Positions 9,955 through 17,513 of a stretch of DNA of 64,000 nucleotides are shown here, piece after piece. The notes under the pieces were generated by a model. The model was not told the DNA's origin, did not search any database, and saw only the letters and a list, made by a program, of their open reading frames with translations. Numbering within the stretch: the first letter of the stretch is position 1; every line of letters begins with the position of its first letter. This stretch comes from Pseudomonadota bacterium (GTDB lineage Bacteria > Pseudomonadota > Alphaproteobacteria > Dongiales > Dongiaceae), in NCBI GenBank assembly GCA_021792365.1, contig JAJYUT010000002.1, positions 310,001-374,000 of the forward strand, written 5' to 3'. The position numbers were made by a program, and so were the translations under genes.

Positions 9955-12054
9955 CTATTCGCCCAACACCACGAGCGCATCCACCGCGACGGCGCCGTCG
10001 GCGCGCACCATTAGCGGATTGACGTCCAGCTCGAGCAGCGTGTCGCGGCTGGCCTCGGCGAAGGCGGCGATCGCCATGATGCACTTCACCAGCGCGCCCA
10101 TATCGGCCGCCGGCTTGCCGCGATAGCCCGCCAGCAGCTTGGCGATCTTCAGGCGTCGGATGGCGGCTTCCACCTCTTCGGCCGAAATCGGCAGCAGCAG
10201 CATCGCCGCATCCTCGACCAGCTCGACCAGGATGCCGCCGGCGCCCACCACCAGCGCCAAGCCGAATTGCGGGTCGCGCTGGATGCCCACGATGAGCTCC
10301 GCCACCACGTCGCTCACCATGCGCTCGACCAGCACCCGCTCGATGCGGCCGCCCTTGAGGTAGGCGGAGACGGATTTGTCCATCCGCGCCAGCGCCGCCT
10401 CGACATCGCCCGGCGATTTGAGATTGACGGCGACGGCGCCGGCTTCGGTCTTGTGGGCGATCAGCGGCTCCGCGACCTTCAGCACGACCGGGAAACCCAA
10501 TGCGGTGGCGGCCGCGACGGCTTCGGCCGGCGCAACCACGCGGCTCTCCGGAACGGCGAGGCCGAAACGCGCCAGCAGGGTCTTGCCCTCGATTTCGGAG
10601 AGCATGCGTCTCCGCTCGCCAGCGGTCGGCGTCGCCGGAATCGTCGCCGGCGCAGCCGTGCCGAGCTTCGCCTTCCGCTGCGCGAAGCGGTGGACGGCGG
10701 CGAAGGCTGTCAGCGCCTCCTCCAGCCCCTGCATCGGCGCGCCCTTGGCCGCGATCACCTCCGCCCGCGCATGGGCCGGCAGCAGCTCTGACAGCGTCGA
10801 GGTGACGATCGGCATCTTGCCGTGCGCGGTGCAGGCCTTCAGGAGCGCGCGCACCCCCGCCATGCAGGCCGCTTCGGTCTCCGGCCCGTCGGTCGCGAAA
10901 TCGATCACCAGCATGCCGGCATCGAAATCGCCGCGCATGACGGTGGAGAAGCACTTCACCAGCAGGTCCTCGTGCCCCCAGAGCGACGTGTTGTAGTCGA
11001 GCGGGTTGGAGACGGTGGCGAAGACCGGCAGTTGCGTGCGCAGGTCCTCCGCCTGATCCGGGGAAAAGCCCGGCAGCGGGACGTCAAGGGTGTCGCACAG
11101 ATCGGCGGTCAGCAGGCACTCGCCGCCGGAGCAGGTGAAGACCGCCAGGCGGTCGCCCTTCGGAAGCCCGGCGGTAGAGACCAGCTTCAGCGTCTCCAGC
11201 AATTGCGGGACGGAATGCACGCGGATGATGCCGAGCCGCTCGAACAGCGCGTCGTACATCTTGTCGCTGCCGGCGAGCGAGCCGGTATGGCTCATGGCAA
11301 ATTTGGCGCCGAGCTCGGAATTGCCGGCCTTCAGCGCCACCAACGGCTTGCCACGCTGCAGTGCCTTGGCGGCGGCGCGGCTGAAAGCCGGCACGTCCCT
11401 GATGCCTTCCAGGTAGAGGCCGATCGCCGTCACCTTCGGATCGTCCGCCAGGGCGTCGACATAATCCGCCGCGTTCAGGATTGCCTGGTTGCCGGAGCTG
11501 ATGACATAGGCGAACGGCACCGAGCGGTCATTTCGGCTCAAATTCAGCGCGATATTGCCGCTCTGCATGACGATCGCGCAGCCGGTCTCCACCTGCTGGC
11601 CCAGCGCGCCGGTCGGCCACAGGCAGATGCCGTCGATGAAGTTGAGCAGCCCGTAGCAATTAGGCCCGACCACGGCGAGGTCGCCGGCCGCCTGCACCAG
11701 CTCCGCCTGGAGGGCGACGCCCTCGCCGCCTACCTCGTTATAGCCCGCGGCGTAGCAGATCGCCCCGCCCGCTCCGCGCGCGGCGAGCTGGCGCAGAATT
11801 TCGATGGTGGCCTCGCGCGGGACGGCGATGAAGGCAGCGTCCGGTGCCTCCGGCAGATCCGCGATCGAGGCGTAGCACTTGCGCCCGCCCAGCTCCGGGT
11901 ATTTCGGGTTGACGACCCATACCTCGCCCGTGAAACCCGTGTCGGCACAGCGCCGAATCGAGTCCTCCATCGCCTGTCCGCCGACGATGGCGACGTGCCG
12001 CGGGCGCAACAGGCGCCGCAAATTGCGCTGACGCTGCGATATGTCGGCGTTCAT
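9955..12054 (-). CDS. Acyl-CoA synthetase (NDP-forming), acetate-CoA ligase family
   Basis: This 699-residue protein combines the domains of ADP-forming acyl-CoA synthetases in one chain: CoA-binding Rossmann domain (about 10-135, RPRHVAIVGG and VVGPNCYGLLN), succinyl-CoA-ligase-like domains with the phosphohistidine region AMSHTGSLAG (about 265-275), and a C-terminal ATP-grasp domain (about 475-699, FPVVLKVAEPLIAHKTEAGAV and ELDVNPL). Such enzymes interconvert acyl-CoA, ADP and phosphate with acid, CoA and ATP through a phosphohistidine. The substrate acid is unknown; a dicarboxylate or hydroxyacid is plausible beside an aminotransferase for glyoxylate. ATG 12054 is the only good start. Confidence 0.88.
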   Translation of the reverse strand: MNADISQRQRNLRRLLRPRHVAIVGGQAMEDSIRRCADTGFTGEVWVVNPKYPELGGRKCYASIADLPEAPDAAFIAVPREATIEILRQLAARGAGGAICYAAGYNEVGGEGVALQAELVQAAGDLAVVGPNCYGLLNFIDGICLWPTGALGQQVETGCAIVMQSGNIALNLSRNDRSVPFAYVISSGNQAILNAADYVDALADDPKVTAIGLYLEGIRDVPAFSRAAAKALQRGKPLVALKAGNSELGAKFAMSHTGSLAGSDKMYDALFERLGIIRVHSVPQLLETLKLVSTAGLPKGDRLAVFTCSGGECLLTADLCDTLDVPLPGFSPDQAEDLRTQLPVFATVSNPLDYNTSLWGHEDLLVKCFSTVMRGDFDAGMLVIDFATDGPETEAACMAGVRALLKACTAHGKMPIVTSTLSELLPAHARAEVIAAKGAPMQGLEEALTAFAAVHRFAQRKAKLGTAAPATIPATPTAGERRRMLSEIEGKTLLARFGLAVPESRVVAPAEAVAAATALGFPVVLKVAEPLIAHKTEAGAVAVNLKSPGDVEAALARMDKSVSAYLKGGRIERVLVERMVSDVVAELIVGIQRDPQFGLALVVGAGGILVELVEDAAMLLLPISAEEVEAAIRRLKIAKLLAGYRGKPAADMGALVKCIMAIAAFAEASRDTLLELDVNPLMVRADGAVAVDALVVLGE

Positions 12055-12399
12055 TTAACCGGTCCTTAGCGCCCCAGGCCGCATGATAGCGCTTGGGTGT
12101 TAGCAGAGCGCAGGACCGCTGGGAATGTCTGGCCGCGACCCGGCAGAGCGGCCCCGCGACGGACTCACACCAAGTTGCGGGATCCGAACGTCAGGGTAGC
12201 CGTCCTGATCCGCCCGGACGCCGCGAAGTGCGTGCATTGGATCACACAGTGTCTTGAAATCGCGACTATTTGCCGTTTGGCGTATGGCATTGCAGCGACT
12301 CGGGACGTAGATTCGGGGATTGTGTATGCCCCGAGTCGGGCGGGTGCCTCGGGTGCTCTTAAAGGTCAAGCCGTGAGAACGCAGAAGGTGGGTTCCGGC
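12055..12399. other. 345-base divergent intergenic region
   Basis: This region between the acyl-CoA synthetase (minus) and the TAXI binding protein gene (plus) must hold both promoters. No convincing -35/-10 pair was found. The only clear structure is a 9-base inverted repeat at 12296-12338, listed separately. An open frame in step with the TAXI gene runs through it but shows no protein-like features. Confidence 0.5.
12296..12338. repeat. Inverted repeat with 9-base arms
   Basis: CGACTCGGG at 12296-12304 and its exact complement CCCGAGTCG at 12330-12338 are separated by 25 bases. The structure lies 62 bases upstream of the TAXI gene start and has no T-run after it, so it is not a standard terminator. 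It could be a leader hairpin or a regulator site. Confidence 0.5.
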
Positions 12400-13449
12400 A
12401 TGAGGGCCAGAATCGTCTGGCTGAGCGGTATCATTGCCGCCGGCGCGAGCCTTGCCGTCCATCTCCTTCCCGGCGCCGCCATCCAAACCGCTTTTGCTCA
12501 GGAAGTCGCCTATTTCCGCATCGGCGCCGGCGCGCCGGGCTCGACGCTCTACGACTTAGCCGGCCAGATTGCGGGCATCATCAGCAACCCGCCAGGCTCC
12601 CGCCAATGCGAGAACGAGGGGCCTTGCGGGGTCGAGGGGCTGATCGGCCTGGCGCAGACCGCGATGGACCCGATCGGCGGCCTCCAGTCGGTCGAGGATG
12701 GCGCGATGGAATCGGCGATCGTATCCGCGGATATCGCGGCCGAGGCCGCGCAGGGGACCGGCCACTTCAAGAAATCGGGCGCCATGACCGAGCTGCGGGC
12801 GATCGCGAATGTCGGCGACCTCGTCCTTCATGTGATCGTCGCGAGAGAGGCGCGGTTCCCGGATCTCGCCGCTCTGAAAGGCAAGCGCATCGCGATCGGC
12901 ATCGCGGGTTCCGACAACGCGGTCACCGCCGCATTCCTGCTGCGCGTCGCCGGCATCGGCGACAAGAAGACGAAGCTGCTGACCGGTGATCCGAAGGCTG
13001 CCGCCCAGGATCTGCTGGAAGACGACGTGGATGCTCTGGTGGTGGTGGCGCGGCTGCCGAGCGCCGACGTCTCGACCCTGATGCGCACCGGCAACTACCG
13101 GCTGCTCGGCGCCCAGGTCTCGGGCGATAGAGACACCGGCTACGTCACCGCCGACTGGATTCCGCACCGCCAATATGCCGGGACGGAGACCACCCCAACT
13201 CTGTCCGTGCCGGCGATCTGGGTGGTGAATGCCACCCTCTCCACCGAGCTGGCGGATGGGCTGGTGAAGGCGCTCTGGCATAGCGCGACCCAGGGCGAAG
13301 GGGATGCCACCCCCAAGAGGCTCGAGATGAGCGCCAGCGACCTCACCGTACCCCTGCATCCCGGCGCTCAGGCGGCCTTCCGGGCGCTGGGCGTCATCCT
13401 GGCGCCAGACATGCCTACCGAGCCGGAGCCGCAGGCCACCACCAACTGA
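12400..13449 (+). CDS. TAXI-family TRAP transporter solute-binding protein
   Basis: This 349-residue exported protein has an N-terminal signal peptide (MRARIVW, then a hydrophobic stretch ending near AIQTAFAQE). The mature part opens with YFRIGAGAPGSTLYDLAGQIA and contains GKRIAIGIAGSDNAVTA, both typical of TAXI (TRAP-associated extracytoplasmic immunogenic) binding proteins. These capture small organic acids or amino acids in the periplasm for a TRAP permease. No permease gene is next to it, so it may work with a permease encoded elsewhere. ATG 12400 follows AAGGTGG at about 11 bases; GTG 12373 after AAAGGT would add nine residues. Confidence 0.85.
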   Translation: MRARIVWLSGIIAAGASLAVHLLPGAAIQTAFAQEVAYFRIGAGAPGSTLYDLAGQIAGIISNPPGSRQCENEGPCGVEGLIGLAQTAMDPIGGLQSVEDGAMESAIVSADIAAEAAQGTGHFKKSGAMTELRAIANVGDLVLHVIVAREARFPDLAALKGKRIAIGIAGSDNAVTAAFLLRVAGIGDKKTKLLTGDPKAAAQDLLEDDVDALVVVARLPSADVSTLMRTGNYRLLGAQVSGDRDTGYVTADWIPHRQYAGTETTPTLSVPAIWVVNATLSTELADGLVKALWHSATQGEGDATPKRLEMSASDLTVPLHPGAQAAFRALGVILAPDMPTEPEPQATTN

Positions 13450-13465
13450 CCGGGTGTGGCGGTCG

Positions 13466-13699
13466 TCAGCCTTCGCGCACGGCCTCGATCCGGATGACGA
13501 ACACCCCGTCGGCTTCCGTGCTGTCTAGCAGACGGTGCCCGGTCGTATCACAGAAATGCTTGAAGTCGCCGGGCGCACCCGGATCGGTGGCGTGGATCTC
13601 CAGTACCTCGCCGTTGGTCAGATCCTTGATCAGCTTGCGCGCCTTCAATACCGGTAGCGGGCACTTCATGCCGCGCGCGTCGAAGTGATGGATGCTCAT
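13466..13699 (-). CDS. TusA/SirA-family sulfur-carrier protein
   Basis: This 77-residue protein has the family signature CPLPVLKARK with the sulfur-accepting cysteine at Cys13, after a short strand MSIHHFDARGMK. TusA-type proteins carry persulfide sulfur to tRNA thiolation, molybdenum cofactor or sulfur oxidation routes; YedF-like members have unknown roles. The ATG overlaps the stop of the EamA exporter by four bases (ATGA), placing it last in a four-gene operon with a PhnD-like protein and a GFA protein. That setting, together with Cys-rich partners, suggests a sulfur-compound role over tRNA modification, but this is inference. Confidence 0.85.
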   Translation of the reverse strand: MSIHHFDARGMKCPLPVLKARKLIKDLTNGEVLEIHATDPGAPGDFKHFCDTTGHRLLDSTEADGVFVIRIEAVREG

Positions 13700-14631
13700 G
13701 CCCTCCCCGTCTCCTCGCCCGGTCTGGTGGCTGCCGGCGCATGCGCGCCGAAGACGATCTCCAGAACGCTGGCCGACACGATGATGATGCCACCGATCGC
13801 CTCGCGCCAGCCGAACGGATAGTCCGTCCAGATCGCGGCGGTCACCACTCCGACCACCACCTCCGCCATGAACAGCATGCTGGCGCGGGTCGGCGACATC
13901 CGCGCCGCCGCCCAGAAGCTGAGCAGCAGTCCCGGTAGCACCCACACAACGGCGATGAGGACGATCCACAGGATGGCCGCCGGCCAGTCCACCGCCGACC
14001 AGTCGGCCTGGGCGGGAAATACGCCGAGCGCCAGCACCGCGCCGCCGAAGATCATCGCCGACAAATATTGCAGGAAGGCCTTCTCCGTCATCCCGACATG
14101 CGGCGTCATGCGCATCGTGACCAGGCCGACCGCCCAGCAGAAGCCGGCCGCGAGGCCGCCCCACTCCGCGACGCTGCGCGGCAGCGGCAGCCCATTGCCG
14201 TCATAGTTCAGGATGAACATGCCCGTAAGGCCGATCGCAAGGGCGCCCGCCCGCCCCGGCGTGATAGGCGTGCGCAGGATCGCCCGCTCCAGCAGCACGC
14301 TCCACACCGGATTGACGTAGAACAGCAGCACGACGCGCGCGACGTCGCCATAGACCACGCTCGCCGCGTAGAGATAGTTGCAGATGCCCGTCGATATGCC
14401 GAGCCAGAGCAGAGGCAGGCCGCCGGCCACCAGGCCGCGCCCGCCGTCGCGCAAGACGAGCGGCAGCACCAGAACGGCGGGCACGCCATAGATCGACCAG
14501 GCCACCCAGCCGCCGGACAGCCCCGTGCCAAAGGCCGCGTGGAGCGGCATCCACATGGAGCCCCAGAAAGCCGCCGACAGGACGATGGCCAGGCTGGGTA
14601 TGAGAGAGGAATGGCGCGCGGCTGCAGTCAA
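13696..14631 (-). CDS. EamA/DMT-superfamily exporter
   Basis: This 311-residue membrane protein has about ten hydrophobic segments in two EamA repeats, beginning LAIVLSAAFWGSMWMPL and ending IGGIIIVSASVLEIVFGA. Drug/metabolite transporters of this type usually export amino acids, amines or other small metabolites across the inner membrane. The start is TTG 14631, which overlaps the stop of the PhnD-like gene (TTGA); no in-frame ATG occurs before the first membrane segment. Its stop overlaps the start of the TusA-like gene. The substrate is unknown. Confidence 0.82.
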   Translation of the reverse strand: MTAAARHSSLIPSLAIVLSAAFWGSMWMPLHAAFGTGLSGGWVAWSIYGVPAVLVLPLVLRDGGRGLVAGGLPLLWLGISTGICNYLYAASVVYGDVARVVLLFYVNPVWSVLLERAILRTPITPGRAGALAIGLTGMFILNYDGNGLPLPRSVAEWGGLAAGFCWAVGLVTMRMTPHVGMTEKAFLQYLSAMIFGGAVLALGVFPAQADWSAVDWPAAILWIVLIAVVWVLPGLLLSFWAAARMSPTRASMLFMAEVVVGVVTAAIWTDYPFGWREAIGGIIIVSASVLEIVFGAHAPAATRPGEETGRA

Positions 14632-15419
14632 TTCATCACCATCGACCCGGCGCGGTCCGCCTCGCGTTCCATCTCGAGCATGCGGTCATAGGCCTCCAGT
14701 GGCACAATCTCGACGCCGGCGATCAGCATCGCGGCGCGCGCATCCGCCAGCGCCGGATCGGCCATTGCGGCCTGTAACCCGGCGCGCAGCCATTGCAGGT
14801 CCTCCGGCGAAACCTCGCGCCGCGTCACGTAGGGCAGCGCCGGCGCGCTGGCGCTGCGCGCGATGACGCTCAGCGGCGCGACCTCCTGCGGCGCGACTGC
14901 CTGGAGATGGGCATAGCTGACGCAGTCAATGGCCGCAACATCCGCCCGGCCGTCTCGCACCGCCGCCAGCGAGTTGCGATGCCCGCCGGTCTCCACGATG
15001 CGCGCCGGCCCGCCCTTGCCGATCAGGCTGTGACGCAGCGCATTCCAGCCCGATTGCGAATCATAGCCGTTGATCGCCGCAATCCTTCCGGCGACATCGT
15101 CCAGCGTGCGCACATCGGACTCGCGCCGCGCGACGATCACGCTGTGGTAGCGCGGCCCCGTGCAGCCATCCACCGCGTAGACCGGCGTGGCGACCAGGGT
15201 GACGTGGCCCTTCAGCTGATGAGTCAGCGGATAGCCGCAGGTCTGCGCGATGAAGAGATCCGGCGCCTGCCACAGCGCATAGAGGTCCTGCGGCATGTGC
15301 GCGGTGTCCGGAATATCGCCGAGGCCGGCGGCGCGCCAATGCCGCGCCAGGCCCGCCCACCACGCATCGATCGCGGCGCGGCGCTCCGGCATGTCGTACA
15401 TCGAGATCATGGCGCGCAT
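14628..15419 (-). CDS. PhnD-like phosphonate/phosphate-type binding protein, apparently not exported
   Basis: This 263-residue protein has the layout of PhnD/ThiY-like periplasmic binding proteins (PF12974): an N-terminal MISMYDMPE strand, DLFIAQTCGYPLTHQL, a hinge region SVIVARRESDVRTLDDVAG, GYDSQSGWNALRH and GRADVAAIDCVSY. Such proteins normally deliver phosphonates, phosphite or similar ligands to an ABC importer. Unusually, no signal peptide is visible and no ABC permease or ATPase is nearby; instead it sits between a GFA-protein gene and an exporter gene. It may be a cytoplasmic ligand sensor or an enzyme-like derivative. It starts 15 bases after the GFA stop. Confidence 0.75.
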   Translation of the reverse strand: MRAMISMYDMPERRAAIDAWWAGLARHWRAAGLGDIPDTAHMPQDLYALWQAPDLFIAQTCGYPLTHQLKGHVTLVATPVYAVDGCTGPRYHSVIVARRESDVRTLDDVAGRIAAINGYDSQSGWNALRHSLIGKGGPARIVETGGHRNSLAAVRDGRADVAAIDCVSYAHLQAVAPQEVAPLSVIARSASAPALPYVTRREVSPEDLQWLRAGLQAAMADPALADARAAMLIAGVEIVPLEAYDRMLEMEREADRAGSMVMN

Positions 15420-15434
15420 GTATGGCGAGGCCGC

Positions 15435-16280
15435 TCAGAACGTCACGGGACTGGCGGCCATGGTGCCGGGCGACTGCGCCGCGCCGTCGTCGATGCGGTA
15501 GTAATCGCCCTTGTCGTCGATGAAGATGTGGCGCGCGGTGACGAGACCGGTCGGCAGGTCGAGCGCGCCCGCCGCGATCGAGACGTAGTTGCGGGCGGTC
15601 CCCTCCCAGAACAGGTTCGATCCGCAGTCGCGGCAGAAGCCGCGCCGCGCGGCATCGGACGACTGATACCAGGCGAGCCGGTCCGCGCCGCGCAAGGCGA
15701 TTTCCGGCCAGGTGCTGGCGGTATATCCGCCGAAATGGCCGTGCCAGCGGAGGCATTGGCCGCAATGGCACCACACCACGTCACGCATCTTGCCCGATAC
15801 GGTGAACGAGACGCCGCCGCACAGGCAGCTTCCGCAATGCTCCGACAGGTCTGTCGCTACGGGCGGGCATGGATCACTCTGCTGACGATCTTTGTCCGCG
15901 GATTCCACGAAGCACGGCGCATCTTCAGGGAGCCCGTAGTAATCGCCCTTGTCCCTGACCCAGATGTGGGAGGTCGTCGCGAGCCCGGTCGGCTGATCGA
16001 GGGTTCCGGCGGCGGCGTCCATCGCCGCGCCATCCTTGAACCGCCAGAACAGCTTCGAACCGCAGAGGCCGCAGAAGCCGCGTTCCGCATCCGCCGAGGA
16101 TGCATACCAGCGCAAATGCTCCGCGCCGTCCAACTGGTAGTCGCCCGCCTTGCCGCCGACATAGGCGCCGAGCGAACCGTGCCAGCGCCGGCACATGCCG
16201 CAGTGGCACACCGTCAGCGCGCTGTGATCGCCACCGTGGCGGTAGCGGATTGAGCCGCACAGGCATCGTCCTTGCAGCAT
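15435..16280 (-). CDS. Double GFA-domain protein (zinc-binding, formaldehyde-activating-enzyme family)
   Basis: This 281-residue protein carries two tandem GFA domains. Each has the same cysteine pattern: CLCGSIRY, CHCGMCRRWHG and GFCGLCGSKLFW in residues 6-80, then CLCGGVSF, CHCGQCLRWHG and GFCRDCGSNLFW in about 150-225. GFA proteins bind zinc and were named for glutathione-dependent formaldehyde activation, though most members have unknown roles. Single-domain versions are usual, so this is an internal duplication. It is the first gene of an operon with the PhnD-like, EamA and TusA-like genes. ATG 16280 is the start at the beginning of domain 1. Confidence 0.88.
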   Translation of the reverse strand: MLQGRCLCGSIRYRHGGDHSALTVCHCGMCRRWHGSLGAYVGGKAGDYQLDGAEHLRWYASSADAERGFCGLCGSKLFWRFKDGAAMDAAAGTLDQPTGLATTSHIWVRDKGDYYGLPEDAPCFVESADKDRQQSDPCPPVATDLSEHCGSCLCGGVSFTVSGKMRDVVWCHCGQCLRWHGHFGGYTASTWPEIALRGADRLAWYQSSDAARRGFCRDCGSNLFWEGTARNYVSIAAGALDLPTGLVTARHIFIDDKGDYYRIDDGAAQSPGTMAASPVTF

Positions 16281-16390
16281 GAAATAACCCTCCGTTACGC
16301 CTTCAATCCTACATAGCCGGCTTGCCGACCGCCCGCCTGCATAAATCCGGCACCGTACGGCTTTCGACCGACTTGGCGGCTGTTATCAAC

Positions 16391-16401
16391 TTGTATATAC
16401 A
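16391..16401. promoter_or_regulatory. TTGTATATACA palindrome, possible operator
   Basis: TGTATATACA (16392-16401) is a perfect 10-base palindrome in an AT-rich patch 30 bases upstream of the desaturase start, within the 150-base divergent gap. Its shape is like operators of GntR/HutC-type repressors, but no such gene is in the window. TAGCAT at 16404-16409 could be an overlapping -10 box. Confidence 0.35.
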
Positions 16402-16430
16402 GGTAGCATAGATCGGACCAAACTGTGCAG

Positions 16431-17393
16431 ATGTCCAACGTTCCGCCCGCCTCGTCTACCGCGTCCAGCTCGGACGCGCCCATCTTTTTCATCGACTGGC
16501 CCACCGTTTTTCTCGCGATCGGCGTCTACGCGACCTTCGCCATCGTGACGCTGAGCTATCACGACATGCCGTGGTGGCTGGTGCTGCCGGCCGGCGCGAT
16601 CATCGTGTGCCTGCACGGCTCGCTGCAACACGAGGCGACGCATGGCTTTCCAACCAGGTGGGAGGCGGTCAATTCCTTCATCGTCGGGTGGCCGCTCTGG
16701 CTTTGGCTGCCCTATCTCAGCTACCGCTTCACGCACCGCACGCATCACATCGACGAGAACCTGACCAATCCGGAGCTGGATCCGGAATCCAATTATTTGA
16801 CGGCGGAGCAGATCATCGCCATGTCGCCGCTGCGCCTGCTGGTGCGCAATGCGATGCGCACATTGGGCGGACGCATGCTGCTGGGCCCGGCCTATTACTG
16901 CTTCTTCGCCTGGCGCGAGAAGGTACTGGCCGTCCGCGACCGGCGCTGGCGCGCACTGCGGCCGCTGCTATGGCACCTGCCCGCGATGGCGGCCGTGCTC
17001 TATTGGGTGCTGGTCGTGTGCGACATCCCACTCTGGGCATACATCGCCTTCTTCGCCTATCCGGGCACGTCGCTGACGCTCGTGCGCTCCTATGCGGAGC
17101 ATCGTGCCGCGGGGCCGGTGCAGCAGCGCACCGTGATCTGCGAATCCAATTTCTTCTGGAGCTGGCTGTTCCTCTACAACAACCTGCACCTCATCCATCA
17201 CCGTCATCCACGCTTGCCCTGGCATCAGCGGCCCAGGCGATACGAGGCCGAGAAGGCCGCGCTCTCGCCGGAGCTCGGCTACTATCGCCTCAGAGGCTAT
17301 TCGGAGGTGTTCGGCAAATGGTTCCTGCGCGCCAAGGAGCCGATGGTCCACCCGGCCGAACTGCCCACGCCCGGCCCGCAGCAGGCTGCGTGA
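16431..17393 (+). CDS. Membrane fatty acid desaturase family protein
   Basis: This 320-residue membrane protein has the three histidine boxes of the FA_desaturase family: HEATHG (first His about residue 67), HRTHH (about 105) and NNLHLIHHRHP (about 255). These bind a di-iron centre that activates oxygen. Hydrophobic segments lie at about 16-55, 78-92 and 172-205. It may introduce double bonds into membrane lipids, or hydroxylate/desaturate another lipid such as a carotenoid; the substrate is not evident. ATG 16431 is preferred; GTG 16425 would add two residues. It is transcribed alone, away from the GFA operon. Confidence 0.85.
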   Translation: MSNVPPASSTASSSDAPIFFIDWPTVFLAIGVYATFAIVTLSYHDMPWWLVLPAGAIIVCLHGSLQHEATHGFPTRWEAVNSFIVGWPLWLWLPYLSYRFTHRTHHIDENLTNPELDPESNYLTAEQIIAMSPLRLLVRNAMRTLGGRMLLGPAYYCFFAWREKVLAVRDRRWRALRPLLWHLPAMAAVLYWVLVVCDIPLWAYIAFFAYPGTSLTLVRSYAEHRAAGPVQQRTVICESNFFWSWLFLYNNLHLIHHRHPRLPWHQRPRRYEAEKAALSPELGYYRLRGYSEVFGKWFLRAKEPMVHPAELPTPGPQQAA

Positions 17394-17513
17394 TCGCCTA
17401 GCACGACGGAAGCATTCAGAAGTGTGCGGGCGCTCGGCACCCGGCGCCGAGACTTGTCAACGCAACGTATCCTCGGGTAACCAGGGGTCCACTGGCGGGG
17501 GGGCGCTCGAGCG

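Noticed and set aside
17433-17451. Stem-loop CTCGGC..GCCGAG after the desaturase gene
   Set aside because: It has no T-run and a GC-rich loop; such hairpins occur by chance in this composition.
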